NCBI GenBank assembly: GCA_013398615.1
Contig: VZSR01000479.1
Coordinates: forward strand, 2,616,740 to 2,680,739
Direction of reading: 5' to 3'
DNA length: 64,000 bases
Source of the DNA: Brachypodius melanocephalos
Taxonomy: Eukaryota; Chordata; Aves; Passeriformes; Pycnonotidae
Shown here: piece after piece, positions 12,368 through 26,699 of the stretch
Layout of the letters: each line of letters starts with the position of its first letter
Position numbering within the stretch: the stretch's first letter is position 1
Made by a program: the position numbers and the translations under genes
Notes under the pieces: generated by a model
What the model saw: the letters and a program-made list of their open reading frames with translations, nothing else
Told to the model about the DNA's origin: nothing
Databases searched by the model: none

Positions 12368-14785
12368 CCTCCTCCACTGAAACATTTTCGTACAACTCTT
12401 GTTTTTAACAGGTCGATTTCTGGGAGTGGTTCCACTTCAGTGGAATTCTCCATTTCGCTAGAGAATGTTATCATATTCTTGCAACAACTTAATTTCACTG
12501 GTTTCTGTAAAGTTCCTGTAATAAAGCTTGTGCCTTCAGGTTTTGTGAGATCCAGATTTTCCTTGAGGAGCCATTTATATATCTGTATATCCCATGGTGT
12601 GTTTATGTTCTCTTATGGCTGAAATCCTGTAGGACATCGTGGCAATTGTACTGGAAATTGTGTGTTCAATGTCTAGGCTGAGAGAGGATACCAAAAGTGT
12701 AATTCTCAGAGATTCATATCCTGTAACTTTTATTTCAGAAAAAAAAATAATACAGGGATTTGAATGATTTTTTCAAGATTTTGGGAGCAGCAGAAGAAAA
12801 TGCATGTCTTCTTTGTTCCATTTCCATGTGTAATGGAGAGGTGCTTCTGAACATATTATAAACACATTATTTTGTGACCTTGTCTGAAAAAGTCTTTATC
12901 TGAATTTCTTACAAGTACAAAACCAAAGTTCTTCTCCCTGGTGTTCAGAACATCATTTACTGTCATTTTCTGCTGGGTGTGTTCTGTTGTAGAGCTGACA
13001 ACCAGCACTGACAGAAGAGGGGCAGTGTGCATGTATCACATTAACAGTTTGTTCTTCACTTTTCATCAACCAAATTACATCCACACTTGGTCTGAAACAC
13101 AGAAAATTATTGAGAACTTGAGTTTCCAGTTTTGTCCAGTCTCTGCTTTCTATGTTGGCTATCAAAATAAATAACAGCATCAGATTTCATGGAGATTTTC
13201 TGTGGTTAAATCTCCCTCTCAAAAATATTTCCTCTTCTAAGATGGGATGAGATAAGATAGGAGAATATCAACACATTTTTAGGTTATTTGTGTGTTAAAT
13301 CAAAACCAGACAGGGTAATTCATTTGGTTGTTTCAAGGGTGTTTGCTTTTTATACTAGTACAGCATTAGTTGTTATCTTTAAATACTTCTCATAATCGCT
13401 TCTTGCCTAATAATCCCTGATTGCACTTAAGTTTACCCTTCCTGATTAGAAAGCCAGCTTCATCAAGCCAAAAACAGGAGTCAGGAACAAAATTATCATA
13501 ATGTTAATTGATTTAGGGGAAGGAATAAACGTGTGGGGTGGTGATGTGTGGAAGAGAGGAGAACCTGAGACAGTTCTTTAATGGATGCTGGCAACAAGAG
13601 CTCCCTTTTACTGGTGCCTGACACTTCTCAGGTACAGGAGGAAAATTTATCTGTCTTGGACTCTCTGAGCTTGTGCATGAAAAATGTAAATCTACTTTTC
13701 TTGTCCTTTTCATATTAAATTTTTGTCAGATATTCATGTGACTCCTTGAAAGAATTTAAGAAATTAATTATAATTGATTCAATGCATTTTCAAGAGGTAG
13801 ATACTAGGGGAAAGTCTTCTAACTGTGAGAAGCCTTTAAAAAAAAAGCATTAAAAATCCAATCTTTTATTTTTTCTTTGAACTTTCAAAAGCTGTTTTTT
13901 AACATCTCCTTTAGCAGTTGCTGTAATATTCAGATGAAACTTGTTCATATTAAGTGAATAGTTAGTTAACTAAAATATACTGACTGTCCATTTGCCATTC
14001 TCCAGCAATTGTCTAAAATAAATATACCTGCCTTCCACTCTTCACTAAACCTTCATCTCCTACTGGAGAGGGACTTATTGAAACAGAATAAATTAGTTCA
14101 GGGGGGAAAAGCAGAACCCAAGAGCATTTATTATGGCACCTAAAAGTCAGTAGTGCATACTATTTTTTCTGAAAGTTAATGAAACATATAATTAGAATTC
14201 TCCTTCTGATGTATTTTGGGCTTTTAACAATGAAGTGCACGCAGTGGACAAGCAGAACTGTTCAGCAGAATTGCTCAGATTCAGAGCAACCTGTATGCTT
14301 AGAAGCAAACAGATTTTTAGGTCCTTTCTGTTTCAAAGTGCTTGGATCCAAAGCTGTCTTCTTTGAAGATAAACAGTGCTTTTGTTTGAAACTATATGAA
14401 CTTCAGGATTTTCATTTTCCTGTATTTCTTATTCTCCTCTTACAAAAGAGAGGAACAACCAGAATGTTTTATAAAGAAACTGAACATAATTTGTCCTGCT
14501 TCTTCCTGTGGCTAAAAAAATAATTTTTGAAACTTATGTAAAACTTCTCTCTAACGGAATTACTATTAGGATATTGATGTTAATGAACATGTTAAGGTAG
14601 TGCAGACTTTGAGAGACAGTGGAAATAAATCTCATCCTGCAGAATCTCCTTAAAAATATGGCAGATAAGTGAAAAGAAAACAAAAATGTCCACAGAGATC
14701 TTTATTTGTGGTAGCAGTATAATGATTCCCAAAGATAGTTTAAAACTGTCTCTATTAAAATCCAGATATTTTGGAAACAAGAATC

Positions 14786-14789
<4 letters not shown>
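12368..14789. other. Gene-free stretch
   Basis: No supported gene or named repeat. A plus-strand frame of 114 codons at 14179-14523 begins with a hydrophobic run and contains several Cys, but has no recognisable domain, no convincing splice context and many rare residue runs; I treat it as chance. Confidence 0.5.

Positions 14790-14833
<44 letters not shown>
14790..14833 (+). repeat. Uninterrupted A44 tract
   Basis: Forty-four consecutive A residues. The tract sits between the arms of an 11-bp inverted repeat: TTAAAACTGTC at 14740-14750 and GACAGTTTTAA at 14835-14845. It could be the tail of a recent retrocopy, but the upstream 200 bases match no RNA or gene I recognise and no flanking direct repeat is evident. 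An expanded homopolymer is equally possible, and assembled lengths of such runs are unreliable. Confidence 0.9.
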
Positions 14834-14835
<2 letters not shown>

Positions 14836-17800
14836 ACAGTTTTAAGCACTTAAATTGTAATAATCTGCTTTGTCAAGCTTTTGTGAGTTGTGTGAGTTCA
14901 CAGAGCCCCTGAGCCTCCCTCAATCAGCAAAATTCAGGGATCAGCTCAAGAGATATTGAAGGCAGTATCCTGTCACCTATTGCTTCTTTTTGGCTGTTCA
15001 TCCTGTTATGCCTCTTAATTTATAAATAAGAGGGCCAGATGGCAATCTCCAGTCGTTGCTCATTTGTTGTCCACATTGAGTTTCACCTTCTTACACAAAC
15101 TGAAAATTTGGCAAAGCTTTTGTTCTTGTCCTCAGAACTGTTCTTTTAAATTTTAAAATGCAGTTTGTACCAGCCTATTTGATTCTAAGTTGTATGACTT
15201 CTGGCTGTAATATCATGTTTCAGGTTGCATTAAACTTGCTGGCATGAAGGCATTGAACCTAGCAGATGTTTTTGGACATGGTGCCCTTTTCAGTGTTTAC
15301 ACCAGCAGAGCTTAAGCCAAACTATGGAAAAGAGGAATCTGGAAGGGCTTCCTTGACTGTCTTCCTTCACTTCCATGCCCCATTTCTCTTTCAGAAATAC
15401 TTGCAACACTGAAAATGTGTATGGCTGGGCTTGATTAACCCTAAGGAACTCTGAGTTTGTTTAAATTTCAAATAAATATATGCGTTCATCAGCTGATACA
15501 GCTCCCCAAGTAAGCCACAATCCTTTGTGTTCTGTCATGAAAAGAAGCATAAGTGGACTAAGTTCTCCTTACCATGTAATGCGTTGGGTTATTAAAAGCT
15601 CATTAAAATGTCATTATTATGTGAATTCTCCATATGCACTCTCTACTCGTAGATTATCAGGATTTTACAGAAGTGTTGAAGTAAAACCTCCTATATCAGC
15701 CTCAAATAAGGAGTAAGTTTAGCCCCTGGGCAGGAAGAGAAGAGGGGATGCTCCAAAGCACTCAGGAGCTCCTCTCTGGGCTCCCCTCAGAAAGGAGGGG
15801 CTGCTTGAGGGGATTTTTACTCCTCAGTGAGCTCTTGCTGGCAAATTTTAGCTACTGGGTTATGAGCAGGCTAAGAGCATGTTTAGACTTGTCAGGATGG
15901 GTGTCTGAACTAAAAAAGTCACTTGGATATCTGATGAATGCCCATATTCATCAGCCCTCAAAATATTCTTGGCTCTTGCATTGATTTTAACTACGCCATA
16001 ATCGCTGTTCTGTGAGACAAGAGAATTTCATGGGAATTATGTTGTTTGACTTTCCCTGGAGGATAGGCACTTCAGAAATCATCCAGCTAAAAACAACACA
16101 CAGTCATAATCCATTATAGAAGTTTCTTTGAAGAAATAATCCAAATTCATTATGTAACATATTGGCATCCTCAGTATCCCAAATGGTAGGGTTTTGTTGG
16201 TTTTTTTTTTCTTCTTTTCTCGATGCAGAAAATGTGGCGTATTTAGCAGCTTCCAAAATATTTTTTAAATTGCTGTCTATTACAGGTTATCATAGAGATG
16301 TTGAAAGGTCTGTTGAGCACTTGACAGAAAGTTCAGGATTTAGGATATTCTTGAGGAATAGCTGTGCTGGAGGTTTATGTTGCAGAGATGAAGTGTTAGG
16401 ACATAACTCAGTAGTGATTACTCGCCAGCTGGGACAAAGAAGCCTCTCCAAAATGGTGACCTGCAAGCCAGCCCGTAAATAAACAGAAAATCTTCATTTC
16501 CCAAGAAGGAATATTTGATCAGAAATCCTCAGGGCTGCTCTAGACTTTTCTAGCTAAAATTTCGCTTTTTTGCAATTATGTGATGCAAATCAGCCCATTA
16601 TATCTTATTTCTAGAACAATAAATTCAACTTCTAATCAACAAATCAACACTTTATTAAGAATTTTAGTTTCTTATCTCAGTTCTAATCTAGGTACCAGTC
16701 AGTGAACAGAGGCAAAGATCAGTCTGGTGGTACTCATTGCCTTTGTCTGTGTGAGAGATTCTAATTTGTGCAGTTAATGTTTTCTAAATGATCCCAACAC
16801 CAGAAAAAGCTTTTACTGGGTTAGCAGTGAGGCTGTGCTCCTTGAAATGTCACTTTGCATTAGAATTACCATTTCTCACAACTCTAATGCAAAACAAAGC
16901 AAACCCTCAAATCATTAATGCATTTCCAATCATTGATTTTGTTCTTGCTTTTACTTTTTCCCTGCTAAACTATTTCATCATCCTTAATATTTTATCCATA
17001 CTTTTGAATAGAGTCATGAACCATCTAAAAATTACATATCTCTTCTGATTATTTTGTTTGTCAGGTTTTTTGGTTAGTTTTTTGAGGTTTTTTAATATAG
17101 AAAAATAGTACTAACATGCATGGCTCCCCAGTAACAGTCAATTACTGTTAAAAGTCAGCTTTTAACTGGATATTTACCAAAATCTCTGTGTCCTTCAGCT
17201 GCTATTTCAAATGCCTCAGCTAATTTTGTAGCCATCTACACTGAATGCCAACAAACACTCAGTAATTTTCAACGGCTAAGTCCCTCCTAATCCTTCCTGT
17301 GTCATCTTAAATTATTTGAATTGCTGCTTAGCATTGTGTTGTCAGCAGTTTTGTAACTTTTCCTTGATTCTATCAGCTAAATTGTTCCTATAGAGAGCAT
17401 CAGGACGTAAAATGGACTAGAAATACAAACCAGCTTAAGAATGTTGTCTAAACACTCCCCCCTGGAGAACACACAGGTTTCATAAAGTGAAAGACATAGA
17501 CTAACTGCAGATCTTTAAAGCGTTGCCCAGGAAATGTTTGAAGGACAGGAGCATCTTGAGCACCCTTCAGAAATGTGTCATTGTGCTGTAGCAGTGATTA
17601 AACATCAGTCACTGTTGCAGTCTGCCTGTAGCATTCCCCAAGGACATTCCTGTAAGGTCTAGGTGGACACATCTGAGCAACTGTCCACCAACTGCCCATC
17701 TTCAGTGCTATGTTAGGATTTTTCTGTTCAAAATTTCCTTGGGGGATGATCCTAATTTTTCATACTCAAGGTAGTATGAAAAACAGTTGGTTGTTTTTAA

Positions 17801-20800
17801 GTGTATGTTTTGCATAGAGGAAGACTGATAGCAATACTTTAGGAAAAAAGCTGAAGTCCTCTCTCTCCAAAAATTAAAATAGTCATAATTGAGAAGTTTT
17901 TCAGAGAATGGACATTTACAAAATATTCCTGTTTTAAGAAACCCAAGAAAATTTCCATTGCAAACTCTTGGTGTGCTGGGGGTTGCAGCAATGACTGTGA
18001 CTTTCTTAGTGTTGGGACCCATGACAAACTCCTCGTGGGGCAACCTGCCACAGAGAAAATCTCACAGATGTTATGGGATCGTTTCTAAACACTCTTATTT
18101 TATATCCAGAAGAAGACATGCTCTGGCATTCTGCAATAGGGACTACCTCATCTTTTTTCTTTAAAGAATGGGTATATTGCAGTTGAAGTTGAGGTATAAA
18201 AATTGTCCAGAGGTATAACCATATGATCACTTAGTCTGTAACAGGTTTTAGCTATCAAATTTCAGTTACTTTTTCTTTTTTTTTCCCCTCACAGATGTGC
18301 ACTGTAGTAGCAATTTGGGCATCCTTCTCATCAGATGCCTGTGATCAGATGCACTTTGACTTTAAAATAATTCACACCATCTCCACTTTTAAAGTCTCTA
18401 GCTCCAATTTCTAGTCAGAGCATTAGGAATTTACCAAATGCAGCAAGAGGTCTTAACTACAATGAACATTACTTCCAAGAGTAAGGTCCACTGAGACTAT
18501 AATACATATACCAACTTTATTAAGGAATGAACTGCCATAGTAAGATGTTTCTGAGAGCTTCAAATAATTTTTACGGTTTTAATATGGTGTAAAAGATGTC
18601 TGCAGTCTTTAAACTTATTGAATGTGTCTAACAGTGCAGTGAAATGGAAAAATAAGTCAGTATTTCTGGGAGAAAATTTATTGGAAATCAGTGATGTTAT
18701 TTTCTATATTCTCTCTTTCTCTAAATTATTTTCCAGTGGTTATTGGCAAGTACAGCTTAAAATAGTATTAACTTCTGGGCTATTGTTTATCATAGTAATT
18801 AAAAACAAACAAAAAGAAAAACAAAAATATTTTCCCTTGTTACCTTAGAGCAAGTAAGCCATTTCCCTTTCACACGTTGACCTTTTGACTCCAACAGACT
18901 AATACAGGACTAAATGTGTGAAGAATCTGAGTTTCAAAGAAACACCACAGCTAAGTGTTTCATTTCTCATTTATCCCCTGACCTTTGGGTTGAAATAGTC
19001 AATAAATGGGCAAGTTACCGTCAATGATACCTGGTTGTTTTCCAAGATGAAAAAACCTTTTTCATACTCCAGCTTTCTCTCAGTGCAGTTTATTGACCTT
19101 CTCCAGTAAACTCCATTTAATATAGACCAAGGAAAACAGCTTTTAGCTATAAACCAGTCATACTAGTGTTAAGAATTAACTGCCCAGTTCCTAACTGAGA
19201 AACAGAATGAAGGAAAAGCCTAACTCAGATATATGTGTTTAATCTCTTGAGATATTACATGCAGTTACATTTTCCCATTGTTTCAGATGGAGAGTTTATT
19301 TTTTAGTATTACAGTTTACAATAGGGATTTTTTGATTTCATTTCTGCTTGTATTCTTTGTACCAAACTCACACTGAACTCAGGTCGAGGCTTTGATTGCT
19401 CCTTTTCCTGCTGTTTCAACAGATGCCTGACTTTGTTCTGCTGCATCCAAATCTGTTGGGTGGATTCTTCAGACTCAGTTTATCCACGTCTAGGCTGTGG
19501 TTAACATCTCAAGGAGCATGGTTTCATAGTGGTGTTGTGGACCCATGTGGCATTGTGAGTATTTGGGGATCTTCCCTTGACCTGAGTCTCCTCTATGCCA
19601 TGAACTGCATGTCTGCTAGCAAGTGTTTGAGTTCCTCAAGGCTTCTCTCCAGTTTAGTTTTCTTCCAAAGAAATCTGGCTTGTACAAGCTGAGAGCACTC
19701 TGCAATGCACACCAAAGCATGCTGAGTTGCAGGAACCAGAAGTATTTGTTTTAGAAGTGCATTCCTGAGTCAAACTAAACAAGCAGTGTGGATGTAGCAA
19801 TGGATTTTGTGTATAAGTGGTGGTGTTTGTGCTCTGAAGTTGTTCTTTGTTTTGCTCCACTAAGAGTAACCTTTCTGCTAACATTTCTGCAATGTTCTTT
19901 ATGTTGCTTACATAACAATACAGCTCTGTCTGAGATGATAATACTTCATGCTCTTGGTTCTAAAGGTCTTTGCTCAAATTCTCCTGTGTCTCATTTAGTT
20001 TGACAAAATTCAGTTCATTGCCTACAGTCCACAGTGTGTCATCAGCCACAGGATGGTAACCCAACCAGATGGGAGATGCTACATGCTTTAGGCAGTTTTT
20101 CTTATTTTCTGCTGTGCTCTTTCAGTGTTATTCTCCTGTGCTGGGTGAACTCTTAAGTACATATTTAAGATGCTTCTTTGATTAGATCACTTAGTTTTGA
20201 CAGAGTTCATTAAAGTTAGTGTGAGGCTTTTAATTCATTTTTTTGTGAGATTTGGTCAGAAGCTCTAGTTCAGACCCTCCAGCTTCTGAACATCACCCAT
20301 ATTTTGTCTGTTTCTGAGAAAATTTACGTATTCAGCATCTGCAACCCTGTGTTCTGATAACCTTGCTATGAATGTTCTCTTACCTATTAATGCTGTCTGA
20401 TTCAGTCTAGTTAAACTAAATTATCAGTTAACATGACTTGAGATAGCAAAATTACCTGATGACAGTTGCTTTTCTGGTGTAGCACCTTTTTCACGTTCTT
20501 TTGTCTTTTTGTAGGATTTTGTAGTTCCGTCTCCACATGGTTGCCTGAAAAGTAACTCTTGAATTTATTTTTCATTTCAAAACCCACAGTTTTCATGCAG
20601 CTCACAAAATAGCCCTTCAGTCTGTAAGTGCTTTGATATGGAATGAGAGTTTTTATTCTCAGATAATGATCTGTCACACAGAATCCCAGCACAGATTTTG
20701 TTGCGTGCTCCTGTCCAATTCACCTTTTCTCATCTGAGCGTTGCCATTGAGTCACTGTCAGTTTCTGGTTGTCTTGTCTCCGTTTCTTATTCATGAAATC

Positions 20801-23800
20801 ATTTGACAGACTATTAGTTCACTTCCTTAGATTTACTTGCTGTGTTATCCTCTTTAGAGGAGCAGTTAATAAAAAATGTTTTCTTCCTTTCTGCAGCAGA
20901 GCTTGGTTTGGAATACAAAAAGCACGTAGGAAAGTGTTAACAATTCAGCAGTTCATGCATTTTATAAAAAAGACCTTATCAAATTAATATTGGCTAGAAT
21001 AAACATAATTTTTTCTACCTTAATACATGTTAAAAACTACTTGGGTGTTCAAAAAATCTAATAGGCCACAGCTGAATCAGTCAATGGAGAAATAGACTGG
21101 AATAATGAAGATTTTGAATTTTGTAGTACTAGTTGGGTTTTTTTGATGAAGGGAGAGCCAGTGAGTTATTAACATGAGTATCTTTGCTTAATTGAAGTAG
21201 TTGCCTCACAAGTACTTAGCAGTCAAACTGCATGTCTTATCCTGGTTCATTACATTAATTAACTTTCTAAGCACTGTAAACTTACCTTCCTCAAAATATG
21301 TTTAGACTGAAAGCTGTGAGTTTTTGATTCACTGGTTTTATTTTACGAGGGAACTTTACAAAGTAAGTGGGACTTGACATCAGTTTTGTTCCCATTTTTG
21401 GGGCTACTCTTCATTTTAAACATCAGCTCTGGGTGAAGAGGCATCTATGCACACTCTGGCTGATTACCCTCAGCCTATTCTGCCACAGAAATTTTGGAGG
21501 AGAGTTGCCTTCTCCTGTCTGCTGCATCCTACCCCATTCCTGGGACCCCAAGAATTGTCTTAGTGTAAGTAAGAATATAATCTGTTAGAATATAATAATA
21601 CACCTGTTTTCCAGGCTTGCAGAAATGGTTTTAACACCAAACCCATCTGCCTTGCATGAGAAGGAAGTGCATGGTAGCCTCTTTCAACACTGAGGAGTAA
21701 TTGCTTTTTGTTGTTGTAGAAAGTAACTTCTTTCTATGTTCATATAAAAAACATAACTGATGGAATGGCTTAGAAGTTCTTCTGCCTTGTCAGAAATGAT
21801 AATATGCTTTATAATACAAACTGAATTTAAGAATAATATCCCTGTAGTGTTGAACAAGCAGAGAACTACTAATTTCTTAGTGTTTTCCCTATCTGTAGCT
21901 GCCGTCTCTGTATGGGCTCTTCTGTCTGTACCTGTAACTCTAGAAAACATGACACTAAATATCATATCCAGCTGACAGGAACATTTGCCAGTGCTGTATT
22001 GTGTTCATTTCTCAGCTTCCTGGCTTGTGTTTACTTCTTTTGACCACAACTTGGTGTGGTTTCATTCCCTCCACCACAGAAGGCTCTCTACTGTAGGATA
22101 CCATCCCTACATGATAACAAAATATGTTCCCATCCTCGGCAGGGCTTGTGAGGAAGCAGACGGAGCACTTTTCGAATGTGTGGAACTGATTTAAGGAACA
22201 TTATCTTTTTAGGTACCATGACAGTAATTCATACTGTTAATGATTCAATACAGGGAAAGAAGTTTCCCAGATTGTAGCTGGAAAGCAAGAGGAAATCTTC
22301 TCCTCAAGATCTTTTAATAGCCCAGTTATCAGATTAGCAATCTGTTAGCAGGCTGGACTGTCATGAACAGGAACCCACGCACAATATGAGCTGTCATTTA
22401 TTCTTAGAAACAGAAAGAAAATGCAGAAAAAAAGAGAAAAAAATTGGTCTCAAATAATATTAAAGTTACCTTGTGATACTGGAACTATGCTCCATCAGCA
22501 CCAGAATCCGAGACAGCTGTAGATACCTGCACTGCAAGAGGAAAGAGAAAAAGGAGGCTAAAAACAATCCAAACCAGAGATCCTAACAAAAGAAAGGAAT
22601 CCTCTGGCATATCCTTGAGCTCCTGTAGAGAAAATAAAAGAAGTGACATTTACTGTGCTCTCTGAGAGTTGAGGTCCCCAATATTATCAGAGTGAACAGA
22701 GCAGAGAAGTAGCAAAGAAATTTTTTTAAACCTTATTTACCTGAGAGCATGTGAAATGCAATAACCTTCCTACTAGCACAGTCCTGTTTTTCAAGATGGT
22801 ATTTTACTTTCTAGGGGGTTTTGTTTGTTTTGTTTTGTTGTTGTGTTTTGTTGGGGGTTTTTTAATGGTGCCAGAATCCCTGGCATGACGAATTTGTGTC
22901 ACATCACGGTGTGACTTGAGTAGAATGTGGGTTTTACTGATTTACTCTTGGGGAAATCATTCAAACTCTGTCTTCAGCACGTGAGCCCTGCTGGAATATT
23001 GCCAAATATCTGAAATGCTTCCCACAGCAGCTGAAAAGACATTGGAATTGGAGACTGTCAGCAGAGTCCCCTGTATTGTTTATTTATTGCACTCTCAAAA
23101 TTATCTCTATAAAATGAACAGAAGTTCAGGCACCACTTCTGACTCTGTCAAAAGCTGGCTTTGATTCCTGTTTCTAGAAACTCCATCTCACCAGCCCTCT
23201 TGTGTTTCATTTAAACTAGTCAGTCTTGGCTACTCCCTATAGATCAAAAAATAAGGGAAATTTATAAAATACTTATTTTTCTACTCCTACGTATTCACTG
23301 TGAACAATCAGTTCATTAAACACTTGCAGAGATAATATGGAAGTTTTTTACACAGTCCACAGTTTGAAATAGGACACTTTGAGAGTAACTCTTTGATCTG
23401 CTGGAAAAACTGTATGTCTATTCTTTTGATAGCAACCAGAAGTATTCCATAGACTCTGTAATTGATGCTTCTTCCCACTTCTTTAGATGATAGCTGAGAT
23501 TGTTTTATTTCAGAATTGCTTTGTGGTAAAACAAACTCAGTGAGAATTTCAAAAGCTGTAAAAAACTTTAAAGGACTTCTACCAAGAAAAAAAAAAAGTT
23601 TATCAAAATCTTTGTTGTCTCTATACTGTCACTCCATGTGGCTGGCACAGCAGAAGGAATTTTCCTGAAATATTGTGGTGTTGCTTTTTAGCTGTGTTGA
23701 GATTGGGTGTGCACTAACACAGGTGATGGTACACAGCTCTGTGTGCTAGTGAGCAGTGCCTAGAAAGTCAATTTGCTCTGCTGGTTTACAGCTGGATGAT

Positions 23801-26621
23801 TTTCCTCTATCTCTGGAAACAACTGATATGACAGAATGGGACTGAAATGAAGCAGTGTATATTAATTCTTAAATCTTCTTCATTTCCTCAGCCTCCCATG
23901 AGAGGTTTCATATTATCTCTGTGGTTTTCTAAGCTGTACTTTCACAGCTCTCCATATTGCAAACAACTGTATGAGGTGGATTTCTGTGAGCTGGGGATGA
24001 TCTGGACACTTCACTGTCCTTTTACAGACAAATGTGACCAAGATACATCACTGAAAATCAATGCATATGAAAAATTTAAGGACTGTTTTATATCATGAGG
24101 AACAGAGCTCAGATAATTTTTTCTTTATTAACTTACATTGAAGGTGAATATTGCAAGACAACATTTCTGGGTTGAAAATTACATGATTCTTCTTTAATTT
24201 TTGTCATTCACTGAGCATGTTTAAGCTTTCAATATAAATTTGCATGCATGAATATTTTTAAATGGATGGAGGAATTTGGATTATGGAAAAGCATTGGGAG
24301 GGACTGCTCTAAGTTGCCATGTCTGTGGTGCCTCTAGCAGGCAAATAAGAGCAAACAGCTGACATCCTGGGATGCAGAATGGTTTGAGTTGGTGCCCAGT
24401 GTATTCACCCCTCTCAAGCGCTCAGTAACATTTTGTCTTCTACTGCAAAAAGCAAAAATAATCTCCCTTGGATGCTTCCATGCAGAAGTCGTTTGATTAG
24501 TCTGTTCATTTCCTGTGTAGCTGTTAGATAACTAAGAAAAATCTCTTGGTAGTTATTTTCCAAACTTCTATGGTATTACAATTCAGTCACCCAGTGACTG
24601 AAAAATTCTGGCAGAAGACTCATTTCATTACTGTAGGCTTAGAAGAAATTAAATGAAAGATGTCAGGCATTCATTGAAACATGTAAAATATGCATGAGCC
24701 TGCTGAATTTAGTAAGTATGTAAATGTACCCAAGTCAAACTGAAATAGCCTGTTTGGATGTTTGTTTCAGTGGTGTTTAAGTACATTCACGTATGGCACT
24801 GCATTCCTGATAGCCAGACTCTCATACACACTGTTAGACATAGAGGTCAGGATTATTTGCTTGTAAAAAGTGACTCAGTTAAATTTCCTCTCGTAATGCA
24901 TTTTTGGTTTGGCATTATGAAGTTCTATTCAATATCATGAAAAATGCTTTGTTCTCCTGGTTGATACTACCATGATGTCTAATTTTATTTTTCTGTAAGC
25001 ATTTCTCATATTTCTGGGAGATATCTGGCAAAAATGTAGCCCTTCTTTGCATTTTACATGTCAGTGAGGCAGAGACTGAGGTAAGAGACCGAGTTGGGCA
25101 ATGTGACTGTGTGAGGGTCTGTCTCCACCCAGATTGCAAACTGTTCTTTATGTTCAGGGACTCTGAAAAAGGGTGGGGAAAACAGAAAAATAAAATCCCA
25201 ACAAACAAACCAGAAGGTATTACGTACATTATTGTTAAAAACTACATTTTTTTAAGAAAGGGTCTTTGGTCTAGAACCATAGGAGAAGAAAGGCTGTCAG
25301 GAAGAGTCTGCTGTTACCTCCTGCTTAGCAGCAATGCATGCTAAGTTGTTTCACTCAATGGATAGTTTGCAGTAACCAGCTATGACCAATATTTAATTTA
25401 CCAGTTTATCCAGAGCATCTCCTAGGGAACAAAGTCAGTAGTGTCCCACTCTGGGGCAGCTCTGAGGCAGATGAATTGAATGTTACCTACCCCAGAATGT
25501 AAACCATATTGTATTTATGAGCCGATGCTGTAGATGGCAGAAAGTTAGTGTTGCCACAAGGTCATTCAGCTGCAAACCATACAAATAATAAGTGATCAGA
25601 CCAGAAAATTCTACCAGACAACTGCAATTTTATCTACTGATTGGATGTTCATTTAAATATTTTAAAGTGTTTTTTTTCTCCAAGTGGATGAGCAAATAAA
25701 TGAAGAGTGAAATACAGATGTTCAGATATATATGGCTTATTAATTAGGTGTATTGCAACAGCGTTCAGTGGGTCTCAAATGTGCAAATAACAATTTCAAA
25801 TGAGGATTGTATTTTAGAACAAAATTTCCTGTTCTTTAAACATGACAGTTTTCTGTTCTACATCATTTAATTCAGTAATCAAAAATCTACATTTTAAAAA
25901 TCATTGCTCTTCTCACGAACCATGAGCAGAATGCAAGATTTTCTTTTCCCATTTAAATCATTTAATAAGCTGTACTGCAAAATGTAACACTGCTCTTTGA
26001 TTCCAAATGAATGGATCCCTATATTATCTCAACTTTTAATGAGAAGGTACTCTGTGATTTTGACAAGAAAATTTCAGTATGCATGTGAGCTTGAAGAAGA
26101 AGGAAAAAAGATTAAATGGGAAGGTCAGAGGAATCTCAATAAGTTTGTCATTACATCTTGAAAAGTGAGATATTGACTAGATTCCAGCTGCTCGTGACCA
26201 AAGGAGCACCCAGCATGCGTGCTGTTGTCTTTTTAATTCAAGTCTGCTTTGTCGCTGGGGACCTTGGGCTTATCCCGTGTTGTTTCCAGTTGTTGTTTCC
26301 TTCAATAAAAAATCAATTAACCTAATCACGGTGACTGGCTCCTTTGTTACAGGCAGTGGGTGAGTTCTGTGCCAGGTACCTTCCACTTCCCTCCAGAGTT
26401 AGAAGGAAGGAAAACAGGAGCCCGTTGTACTCAACTTGCACAGGGCTGGTGTCTCACCACAGACACTGAGAGAGTTTAATAATGTCACTGTCAATGGTAT
26501 TCATGTTTGTCCAGTTACTGTATTCCCAGAAACAGCCCAGACTTCCCAACACCTCTGTCACATTTTCTATTCCAAGGCAGGTTCCCACTTTCCTTGACAG
26601 ACATCTGTCTTTCAAACTGAG
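14834..26621. other. Long stretch without a confident gene
   Basis: I find no exon chain with matching phases and no clear mobile element. A T/G tract lies at 22814-22863. From about 19400 to 22200 the minus strand is purine-rich and reads as several coding-like segments broken by stops and frame changes, including 19654-19884 and 20411-20692. I could not tie these to a gene and purine skew alone lowers stop density. A pyrimidine-rich acceptor-like site near 18294 leads into no useful frame. Confidence 0.45.
22814..22863. repeat. G/T-rich low-complexity tract
   Basis: Blocks of T separated by single G or GGG/GGGGG, lying between GGGGG at both ends. Same composition and strand bias as the tract at 9627-9718. 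Confidence 0.8.
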
Positions 26622-26690
26622 ACACATATATATATACACACATATACATACACATATACATACACATATACATATACATATATATATGTA
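26622..26690. repeat. AT/AC-rich microsatellite (CATATA / CACATATA units)
   Basis: Imperfect alternating purine-pyrimidine repeat made of ACATAT, ATACAC and TATATA words. It abuts the left end of the long decayed minisatellite. Frames crossing it read Tyr-Val or His-Thr alternations, which are artefacts. Confidence 0.95.
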
Positions 26691-26699
26691 GAAATAATT

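Noticed and set aside
24370..24420. Minus-strand CR1 3' end (AGAATGGTTTGAGTTGG)
   Set aside because: Only about 17 bases match; the expected following 'gggacctt' block is absent.
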